Of a stretch of DNA of 64,000 nt, positions 56,892 to 64,000 are shown in pieces. The stretch is from Paramoeba atlantica (taxonomy: Eukaryota; Discosea), in contig CDRNVI010000058.1 of assembly GCA_977017575.1 (NCBI GenBank), forward strand, positions 124,001 to 188,000, in the 5' to 3' direction. Under the pieces are notes generated by a model that did no database searches, had not been told where the DNA came from, and was given only the letters and a program-made list of their open reading frames with translations. Position 1 is the first letter of the stretch, and each line of letters starts with the position of its first letter. The position numbers and the translations under genes were made by a program.

Positions 56892-58463
56892 CAGGGGTGA
56901 AAACTTCCATCTGGGGGGGGGTCTAAAATTTGTAAAATTTGCTCAATTTTGTAAAATAATAGCGCATTGGAGAGCTCTCGCAGAGTTGTATGTCTTTGGC
57001 GTATTCGGAACGCTCGACTTGAAAGATTTAATCTGATGACAAAAAAATAATTTTTTTTCTTGTGAAAATATGGCAATTTTTTGTTTTTCCCCATTTTATG
57101 CCTCAAAAGCGAGTTCGCTCAAGGACTTCCCGTGGTGTTTTGAGCGCACGCTCCTATGCCTCACCAGGGAAGATTAAGGAAAGTCACAGGATGCTTCTTG
57201 TGGCGGACTTTGAGAAAACAGAGTCTTATTCCCGGACTGCCCAAAATTTTGGTGTCCACGAGGGAACTGTGAAACTCTGGGTGGAAAGATTTAATTGCAC
57301 TGGCGACGTGGCCAGTCCATCCCCTACGCGTCAACCTAGGGTCACCACCTCTGATCTTATGAAAGTATCTTTAAAGCTTATTGATGACGCTTATCGTGAC
57401 CTTCCTTATGGTATCTCCACTTGGAGCGAGCTCTGGAGAGAGGTAAAGCGACGTGGCTTCACATGTTCAATAACATCCCTAAGGAACATGTTGAAAAACT
57501 CAAAAGAAAAAATTGTGCTCAGAACAGCTTTAAAGACCCTTTTCTTATCTAATAATCATAAGGAGCGCAGAGTGCAATTTGCCACTGAAGTGCTACAGTG
57601 GAGCGACGCTGCGCTGGAAAATATTATTTTCTGCGACGAAAAAAAATTTACGTGCAAAAGATCCACCCGACCCACGTACCTTTGCCGAAAATCTGACCCC
57701 CCCAAAGAACAAACAGGGGAATTAGAACCCTAGCATGGTGGAGAAGGTATTATGGTTTGGATGGGGGTGAGCTTAAAGCATGGGTTTCATTTACACGTAT
57801 TTCCTACCCATGATTCTCAAGGAAACAAAGTAACTGTAAAGGGACAAAATTTTTATGAAGCCATGAAAAAAAAGGGGGGTCTGTTCCAATATTTAAGGAG
57901 ACATCGGGCCACAATAGTGATGGACAATTGCCCGGCACATAATAAGGCTCGTGCCGCGGCCCAAGAAAAGGGTTATTCTTGGCTCCGATGGCCAGCACGA
58001 TCCCCTGATCTAAACCCCATAGAAAATCTTTGGTCAATAATGGACGGGACAAAGGACCGAATTCAACCCAAAAATCAACAACAATTACTCTCCGCAATTC
58101 ATGATTCCTATGATAAACTTAAGACAGAACAAATATCCAAATTTGAGAATACGCTAAAAAGCTTCAGAAAGCGTTGTAGAATCATTGTAGAAAAGAACGG
58201 TGCACATTGCGGATACTAACAGGGGTTACTAACAATCTTTTTGGGGGGAAAAACGTTATTTTTTAACTTTTTTGTATCATTTTTCAAGTGACAATTCGAG
58301 TTTTTGACCTATTCGGCATTTGTAGTTCCACTTTGATATGTTAAAAGCTACCAGTACGAAGACATACAACTCTGCGAGAGCTCTCGAATGCGCTATTATT
58401 TTACAAAATTGAAAAGTTTTTACAAATTTTAGACCCCCCCCCAGATGGAAGTTTTCACCCCTG
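56892..58463 (+). mobile_element. Tc1/mariner-superfamily transposon, 1572 bp, with about 110-bp terminal inverted repeats
   Basis: Ends CAGGGGTGAAAACTTCCATC ... inverse, bordered by TA (56890-56891, 58464-58465). The arms share TCTAAAATTTGTAAAA, AATAATAGCGCATT, GAGAGCTCTCGCAGAGTTGT and ATGTCTT, and are almost fully complementary over about 110 bp. One transposase gene lies inside. The flanking sequence resumes in a frame (58466-59085) that the element appears to have interrupted. Confidence 0.9.
57098..58219 (+). pseudogene. Tc1/mariner-type transposase with DD32E-like spacing, one stop
   Basis: The start is taken at MPQKRVRSRTSRGVLSARSY. A paired-like helix-turn-helix region includes SYSRTAQNFGVHEGTVKLWV. 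The catalytic domain has IIFCDEKKFTCKRS (first Asp), RATIVMDNCPAHNKARAAAQ (second Asp) and ARSPDLNPIENLWSIMDGTK (Glu). There are 32 residues between second Asp and Glu, two fewer than Tc1. A TAG at 57731-57733 is the one clear lesion; the frame on both sides is continuous (GELEP stop HGGEGIMVWMGVS). Otherwise the gene looks young. The C terminus SFRKRCRIIVEKNGAHCGY recurs in the relic at 27440-27770. Confidence 0.88.
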
Positions 58464-58465
58464 TA

Positions 58466-59085
58466 TGTATGAAAGTCTGCGACTTCCCGTCTCATCAGAA
58501 ATGCTTTTGCAGGCACGTCCCAAAGTTCTCCACGAAATGCACGCACTTACCGCTAGACTGGCGGACGAATTATGGAAAATTTTGTGCTCCGACATTGACA
58601 CGTATTCCTATGTTGGATTGGCCGTAGACACGGGTATTGACCGTGTAAAAGCTGAGCACATAATGATCGTAGTGCTTTACGTGGAACGTCACGAGTATAT
58701 TCTCCCTCCTATCTATTCCACCAGACACAAGGCGTATGATGGCTATGCCATGGCCAAAGAGCTTATGGACTGTTTGTCAAGTAACTTGGGGGAAGAACGA
58801 CTTCTCAAGCTCGAATTTTTAATGGTGGAAGGTTCTACGGTAAATCACGTTGCCCGTGTTCATTGTGAGGGATTCCTAAAGACAATCTACGATCGCATAT
58901 CTCTTGTTGGTGACAATGATCTGGAAAACATAGAACTTGGTGTCAATCGGTTGTGTCGGGTCTCACTTTTGTCTTGCGTAGGTCATACAGTGGTTTCAGT
59001 TGATCTTGCCCCCCCTCGGAATTTTGATTTTGATTTATCCGTTTTTGCTCATCTTTGCAGCATTGGAGAGATCTCGTTCCCCTAG
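58466..59085 (+). pseudogene. Unidentified transposase-like ORF split by the mariner insertion
   Basis: A 206-residue frame with YVGLAVDTGIDRVKAEHIMI and VVLYVERHEYILPPIYSTRH, then AKELMDCLSSNLGEERLLKL and VARVHCEGFLKTIYDRI. The layout (short Asp-containing strand, IVVxYV, xLxxLLxxLGL) faintly recalls hAT or DUF4371-type transposases. It begins right at the right-hand TA of the mariner element. Assignment is weak. Confidence 0.35.
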
Positions 59086-59149
59086 CGAAGAGCTTTGCCG
59101 CCTTTTTTTCATAGAGACCCCCTGGTGCCCCCTGGGTGACCCGAAAGTT

Positions 59150-59335
59150 GACCAAAATGAAACCCAGCCCAGCGACCCCCACCCGCTCAAACACCCCCTC
59201 CCCCCTTCACCCACCCTCCCGAACCAAATCTCTGTTACTGGGGGTCAGCCCAAAAATGGTCAAATCTCTGTTACTGGGGGGGGGTCTATTACTGGGGGGG
59301 TATACGGTAGTACCGTCTCTTCATAGTAAAATTTA
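59150..59335 (+). repeat. Second copy of pogo-like terminal block
   Basis: C-rich tract, two or three TCTGTTACTGGGG units, and GGGGGTATACGG followed by TA (59308-59309) and the same 25 bp as at 56323-56347. No transposase of this family lies directly to the left, so it is a solo or truncated end. Confidence 0.7.
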
Positions 59336-59346
59336 CATACCAAGCG

Positions 59347-59600
59347 GCACATTGACAATACATAAGGCACATTGATAATGCATAAGGTGTATTGATAATG
59401 CATAAGGCACATTGATATTGCATAAGGCACATTGATATTGCAAGAAATTGGGCACTTTTGTATTGCATAGTAAGCGGCACATTGATAATGCATAAGGCAT
59501 ATTGATAATGCATAAGGCATATTGATAATGCATAAGGCATATTGATAAGGCATAAGGCATATTGATATTGCATGAGGCACATTGATAATGCATAATCGAT
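59347..59600 (+). repeat. Minisatellite, about 20-bp unit, roughly 12 copies
   Basis: Unit CACATTGATAATGCATAAGG with variants (GCATATTGATAATGCATAAG; CACATTGATATTGCATAAGG), interrupted by one unrelated 35-bp piece near 59440-59475. The array reads as INMPYALS-type peptides on the minus strand, which I do not regard as a gene. Confidence 0.92.
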
Positions 59601-59633
59601 TTTTTTCTAATTTCCACTTTTTTTTGTCGGGCA

Positions 59634-60336
59634 ATGTCGAACTTCAATAAAGTGAAAACGCGTCTTGATTCGGATGATCGAGCGATGATAGAACTGTTGC
59701 ATAACCAACAAGAGTTTTCTCAAGAGGAGATAGCGGAGAAGGTAAAAGCCTCTCAATCTACAATCAGCCGGGAGTTTGCCCGGGGCACCTTCAAAGACGT
59801 TTATCACGCGAAGCGCGCCCATCTTGCGTGCAGTAAAGCGATGTCAAAGCGCAAGGGAAAGGCTTACAAAATCGAAGGTGACGTGGAGGAAAAGGTGATC
59901 CGTCTATTGGAACGACGATTTAGCTCGCCGCAGATCAGCGTGGTCTTACGTAAAGAAGATGACGTTAAGGTGTCGCGTGTCGCAGTGTACGGTTTTATCA
60001 GGCGTGATGAATCCCTCGGGGGAACACTGTATAAGTGCCTGCGTCGAGGCGGTGGTCGAGGCCGTCGCCTGCGCGGCAAAAGCCGTTTTAAGATCCCGAA
60101 TCGCACAGACATTAGCGAAAGGCCCAATGTTATCAACACGCGGGGAAGATTTGGTGACTGGGAGTGCGGCCTAATAGAGGGGTCAACGCACAGTGGGTTC
60201 TTCCTAAGTTTGCTGGAACGGAAAAGCAGGTTTGGTACACTAAAGCTACTGCGCACGAAGAAGAATGAGGTCGTTGCAGAGGCTATTGGTAGCGCCCTGG
60301 AACACTATCTTGTTCATACGATTACGGGCTTGAGGG
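59634..60336 (+). pseudogene. IS30-type transposase, C-terminally truncated
   Basis: N-terminal helix-turn-helix EIAEKVKASQSTISREFARG, then VIRLLERRFSSPQISVVLRK, AVYGFIRRDESLGGTLYKCL and GDWECGLIEGSTHSGFFLSL. In the last, the position of the first catalytic Asp is Gly (GAC to GGC). Sequence matches the family to VHTITGL and is then replaced by a palindromic insertion (60337-60395) and the end of Merlin C. The second Asp and Glu are missing. It differs strongly from the 47751 protein, so at least two IS30 subfamilies are present. Confidence 0.85.
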
Positions 60337-60395
60337 CACGTTCGTTGAATCTTCAACGAACTGAGCGCCCGTTCGTTGAACATTCAACGAACGTG
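60337..60395. repeat. 59-bp nested palindrome
   Basis: Two palindromes, TTCGTTGAATCTTCAACGAA (60341-60360) and GTTCGTTGAACATTCAACGA (60371-60390, continuing AC), are together enclosed in an outer CACGTTCG / CGAACGTG pair. It interrupts the IS30 relic and is related to 27401-27422. Confidence 0.75.
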
Positions 60396-60621
60396 TCCCC
60401 TGGGGGTGCAATTTTGTTTTCCCACAAAAAAAATTTATTTCCCCAAAAAATATATTTCCCCTCCCACAGGAATGGCTGCGACACCTAGTTTAGGGGTCTA
60501 GAGGTCCAACTGTGAGGGAAGCCCACGTCTGCGAGCAAGGCCCAACTGTGAGCGAAGCCCACGTCTGCGAGCAAGGCCCAACTGTGAGCGTAGCCCTGGG
60601 ATATAATTATTTTTTTCTGGG

Positions 60622-60647
60622 GACCCGCGCGCTGGAGCGCGCGGGTC
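60622..60647. repeat. GC-rich hairpin at Merlin C terminus
   Basis: GACCCGCGCGCT / AGCGCGCGGGTC with a 2-nt GG spacer, the counterpart of 30181-30206. Confidence 0.85.
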
Positions 60648-60705
60648 GCGCACTGAGAACCTGTGTCTGCCACTTCCTCAGGATTGACCAGAGGCAATAA
60701 TTACT

Positions 60706-62030
60706 ATGAATGATCTTGCTTCCTTAAGGCATTTTTTTCTACGTTCGCCTTTTATGGATCCTGGGGACGAGGATTTGTTTTCTCAGGGTGCAGAAAGGTT
60801 GTTTGCGCGGTTTCTTGCGGCCTTCGAATACACTGCACAACGGCGGGATGATGATCGGCAGGGTGATAATCAACGTGATGGGACTCAGCCAGACCTCGTT
60901 GAAACTAATGGTACATCACGCCGTACGTGGCGAAATCTTGAGGTTCGGCCGGTTTGTAGGGGGTGTCCGGGATACGCCTGCGTGAGGCTATGGCGAAGCG
61001 TTGCCGCTATTCCTCAGGGGAATGATGCGGAGAAGTGGATGAAGTGCCATGGTCTGTTTGCCCTCCCCGAATGCCCCGATCATGGGAACCAGTTCATGGT
61101 TGACATCCCGGGTAACGATCTGATGTGGCTTTGTGTGCACCGTGAACCTGGTGATCGGAATTCTTGCCGAGCGCACGTTATTTCTTCCATACGTATATTT
61201 CTTTCCATACGTATATTTCTACGCACACTTTGCTGACTCCGAGCATGCTTCTCTTGGTGTGGGCCGATATTGCTAACCATTTATGCACTGGACAGATTTG
61301 CGGGAACCGTGGTATCGGAAGAAAGGTTGTAGAGGACACCTTGCGTAACCTCGGGGAGGCTGCGCTTGGTCAAGAACGCAAATTTGGTCACTCTTTTTCG
61401 CGAATCCAAGTGGACGAGACGTTCATTGGTAAGCGGAAATAAACCGTAATTTATAACCGAGGTCGTCGACAACGTCAGCGGGGTTGGTGGTTCGCAACAC
61501 TAACTGAGCAGGAGGGTCGGAAAATGGGTCTTACCCATTGGAAGCTGGTAAAGCGTCGTGACCTGGAAACTCTGCATTCCTTCATTCTCCCGCATCTGGC
61601 CAGGGCGCGGACTGTTGTGGTCAGCGATTGTTGGAAAGGGTACGTCAACCTCGGTGAGTATTGCCGGCACTACGCGGTGAACCACAGTAAGGAGTTCGTG
61701 ACCTATCAAAGGTTTGTACCTATCAAGTAGTTCGTGACCTATCACACCAACCACGCGGAGGGCGTCCACGGTACCATAAAGGGTTGGGTTAAGCGTCAAC
61801 ACTACAATTACGGGGCCACCCCTTTGCAACTCCAGCGGAATGTTGCGCTTCAGTGCGTGAAGCCTGGTGCTACTCACATGGGTAGAGAGCAAGCTTGGCA
61901 ATGTCGGATGCAGAATCTTTTGAACTGCTGCACTACGGGGCTGAAAATCCTGAATGGGAGGAAGTCAGCGAGAGTTCGTGTAGCGACAGCGACGTTAGTG
62001 GAGATTCTGACGACAGTTTATAATTCAATA
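60706..62030 (+). pseudogene. Merlin (IS1016/ISXO2-like) transposase, interrupted
   Basis: MNDLASLRHFFLRSPFMDPG start; N-terminal Cys/His region VRPVCRGCPGYACVRLWRSV and GLFALPECPDHGNQF; then MLLLVWADIANHLCTGQICG, IQVDETFIGKRK (first Asp), RGWWFATLTEQEGRKMGLTH, VVVSDCWKGYVNLGEYCRHY (second Asp), and TNHAEGVHGTIKGWVKRQHY (Glu). Lesions: a frameshift near 61190 with a duplicated TTTCTTCCATACGTATA-like segment, a stop after GKRK (61440), and a short duplication with a stop near 61700-61735 (FVTYQRFVPIK then FVTYHTNH). It is slightly more decayed than copy B. Confidence 0.88.
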
Positions 62031-62105
62031 AATTTTGTTTTTTTATACATAGTGCTTTACATATTTTGCTGGGACTCAGGGCTCAACCTGACTGGTTAAA
62101 AAAGC

Positions 62106-62146
62106 AACAAAAAAAACGATAAAGATACAGTTTCTGTACTTTGTTG
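62106..62146 (+). other. Spliced-leader exon-like sequence
   Basis: GATACAGTTTCTGTACTTTG followed by TTG (62124-62146) matches the 3' half of the kinetoplastid spliced-leader exon; from memory the T. cruzi leader ends GATACAGTTTCTGTACTATA followed by TTG. Upstream AACGATAAA partly resembles the AACGCTATTATT part. The next bases are ATTTC, not a GT donor, so this is not an intact SL RNA gene; it looks like a leader already joined to a transcript. Confidence 0.75.
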
Positions 62147-62149
62147 ATT

Positions 62150-64000
62150 TCTTTTTTTAATCTAGTCTTCTCTTGGGGCTCAGTTCTCCTATGACACAGG
62201 TGAAAAATCCTCAGACCCACGTAGGTACGAACGAAGACTCTCATTCATTCCATCAGAATATTGACGTCAGCGAAGGTACTCTCAGTGAAAGCGCTCTCAT
62301 CGACGAAGAGCGTTCCCACTGTCCCGGCAGTTGGGACCAATTCGATGGCAACAAGCACCTGATCTCCACTGCGAGCACTTACGACGAACAATTTTACACT
62401 ACCCCGATCCCGAAGAATATTCCCAAGGAATGGATGGAGCGCGTACGCCACATCACACAGGAGAGGGAAACTCCGGACACAGGACACGCAGAGGCCGAAG
62501 ATGAGGAAACACAACACTGTGCGGTGAGAAGGCAGAAAATAACGCAAGAAGACGCACTCGCACCCAAGGCCGCCGATAAAAGCTATACTCAAAGCCGCAG
62601 TGAAAGACGCTCTTTCCCGCCAACTGCAAAACACTTCACCATCGAAAGGGGTCACCAAAACGGACTCGCGTCCGTCAAGACGAACACCTTGGACATACCA
62701 TTCTTCACCCCGGCACGCTGTAAACAAGACCACCTCCGCGGAAAAAACACAAAGTGGAGAAGAGTATCGGGAATGCCCAGCGGTGGGATGCTCTTGGCGA
62801 AGTCCGCCGCACGGAGGGTCGTGACAAGCATTCTACAATCACGTCGCATACGACACACCCGAGCGACGAAAGCCATCCCCCAGGGACCCAAACGCATCAC
62901 TCCGAACTTCCCTCACTGACCACGTGCAAGGACGTGCCCCCTCGCTGCCGCCAACTCTGGGGAGAAATCCTTACAAACGCAGCTAAAAACGCAGTCACCG
63001 AGAACTCTACAGCCGCATGGACCCTACTCGCTATGCTTCCGAAGTGCTTACTACCAGCCCCACACCGAGGAGGTCGCAAGAACCACACAACTTACTCATC
63101 ATACGTCCAGAAGTGCATGAACCGATGGCTTGCACAAGACTAAATGTCTCCCTATGGAGACTTTATGTCTCCCTATGGAACGAAGCAGTAGACAACACAC
63201 AGAAGAAACAATCCGCTGCTTCTACAGCCGTCCACGACGAGGAGGAAAAAGCCGCTATTCGAGCAGAGTTGCTAGTTCGACGAGGTGAGTACTCTAGGGG
63301 TATGGCTGCACTTACCGCGGATTCTATGGCGCCCGACGACGAAGACACCTTCCGTAAGCTTCAAAGCAAACACCCTTGCCGTCATCCAGACAGTGACATC
63401 ATCGACTATGCGCCTCCGTCCACAGAGCCTTTAGTAGTGCAGGAACCCGCGGTAGAAAAAACGATCAAAAGCTTTCACAGGGGTTCCTCGGCAGGAACAA
63501 TGGGTTTGCGACCCGAGCACTCACAAGCTGCACTTCTGGCGCGCGTAGACAACACGGTGAAACCTCTTAACGCGCTTACACATCTTGTGAACCACCTGTT
63601 AGCCGGGAAAGCACCCCTAGAGGTACAGCCATACTTCGTGGGAGCCAGACTTTGCGCCTTGGAAAAGGGTGAAAACGATGTCCGACCTATAGCAGCGGGA
63701 GAAACAATACGTCGATTGGTGAGCAAAGCGGCGTGCAATGCAGTGAAGAGCAAAGCTAGCGAAATATTCAAGGGGTTACAGTTCGGAGTTGCGACGCCGG
63801 CAGGAGCTGAACGAATAATTCACACTTGCCGGCATGCCATGGCAATCCACACAGACAACCCCGACCTGGTACTGTGCAAAGTCGACCTGAGCAACGCCTT
63901 CAACAACGTAAGCAGATCAACTTTCTTGAAACTCGTAAGCGATCACTTCCCGGAATTGCTTCCATGGGCAATCTGGTGCTATACGACAACCAGTGTTTTG
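62150..64000 (+). mobile_element. LINE (non-LTR retrotransposon) with reverse transcriptase, open to window end
   Basis: The first frame (62173-62919) is Ser/His-rich with no named domain. The second (62754-63143) carries WTLLAMLPKCLLPAPHRGGR and SSYVQKCMNRWLAQD, motifs seen just before the reverse transcriptase in a group of eukaryotic retroelements. A third frame from about 63130 to the window end is unbroken: GTMGLRPEHSQAALL, NDVRPIAAGETIRRLVSKAA (RT motif 2), KGLQFGVATPAGAERIIHTC and LVLCKVDLSNAFNNVSRSTF (motif A with the catalytic Asp). Frame changes near 62900 and 63135, the latter beside a 19-bp duplication ATGTCTCCCTATGGAGACT, suggest frameshifts. The YxDD motif and any endonuclease lie beyond the window. 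Confidence 0.82.

Larger units (their letters stand above)
60476..62030 (+). mobile_element. Merlin element C
   Basis: The left end CTGCGACACCTAGTTTA is the inverse of the outer end of Merlin B (30439-30454). Then follow the tandem array (60505-60600), the GC hairpin and the AATCCTG-like block in the same order as in B. The transposase begins at 60706. The right end is not resolved; I place it near the last transposase-like residues. Confidence 0.75.

Noticed and set aside
58445-58627. 60-residue plus-strand frame MEVFTPVCMKVCDFPSHQKC
   Set aside because: It starts inside the mariner terminal repeat and runs out of frame with the longer ORF at 58466-59085.
59289-59647. Minus-strand frames repeating INMPYALS; also a CRISPR-like look
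   Set aside because: The sequence is a tandem minisatellite without unique spacers, so neither a gene nor a CRISPR array.

Overview
The window looks like a nuclear contig from a kinetoplastid protist. Three sequence facts point there. (1) Every host gene I can support, from position 1 to 43109, lies on the minus strand, with no sign of introns and with short pyrimidine-rich spacers, as in a polycistronic directional gene cluster. (2) The gene at 37194-38303 ends in a stand-alone C-terminal domain of topoisomerase IB with its SKxxY catalytic tyrosine, i.e. the small subunit of the split topoisomerase I known from kinetoplastids. (3) A 23-nt stretch at 62124-62146 closely matches the 3' part of the kinetoplastid spliced-leader exon. 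Transporters of the NHA and PILS types and an LRR protein suggest a free-living or bodonid-like lineage rather than a trypanosomatid, but I cannot name the species.

Layout. 1-21009 is a dense block: RUVBL1 (cut by the window edge), an unknown protein, an NHA-type cation/proton antiporter, an LRR protein, a PIN-like carrier, a probable mitochondrial methyltransferase, BRX1, an unknown protein, two adjacent large helical-repeat proteins probably acting in mitochondrial RNA metabolism, ribosomal protein S29 (57 residues), an NAA38-like LSm protein, a choline-transporter-like protein, SF3A1 and the V-ATPase proteolipid. 21.5-31.8 kb is a transposon island (Merlin, Tc1/mariner, a LINE endonuclease remnant, a non-autonomous mariner) around one unknown gene at 26469-27191. 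32189-43109 is a second host block: TRMT2A, a NEK kinase, an unknown basic protein, the topoisomerase IB small subunit, a large PPR-PIN protein, RPS18 and RPL21.

43.3-64 kb has no recognisable host gene and is packed with nested mobile DNA: LINE pieces, tandem repeats, a scrambled transposase relic, a compact intact-looking IS30-type transposon (47595-48979) with terminal inverted repeats, several decayed IS30-type copies, a pogo-like element with C/G-rich ends, a Tc1/mariner element with 1.57 kb between TA duplications, a third Merlin copy, and a LINE whose 5' boundary carries a spliced-leader-like sequence. This zone lies upstream of the first gene of the minus-strand cluster, so it may overlap the start region of the transcription unit.

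The host genes mostly serve information processing (ribosome, splicing, tRNA modification, topology, chromatin remodelling) and mitochondrial gene expression. The most unusual observation is the IS30-type transposase family, normally bacterial, living as a multi-copy, partly decayed family inside a eukaryotic transposon community.
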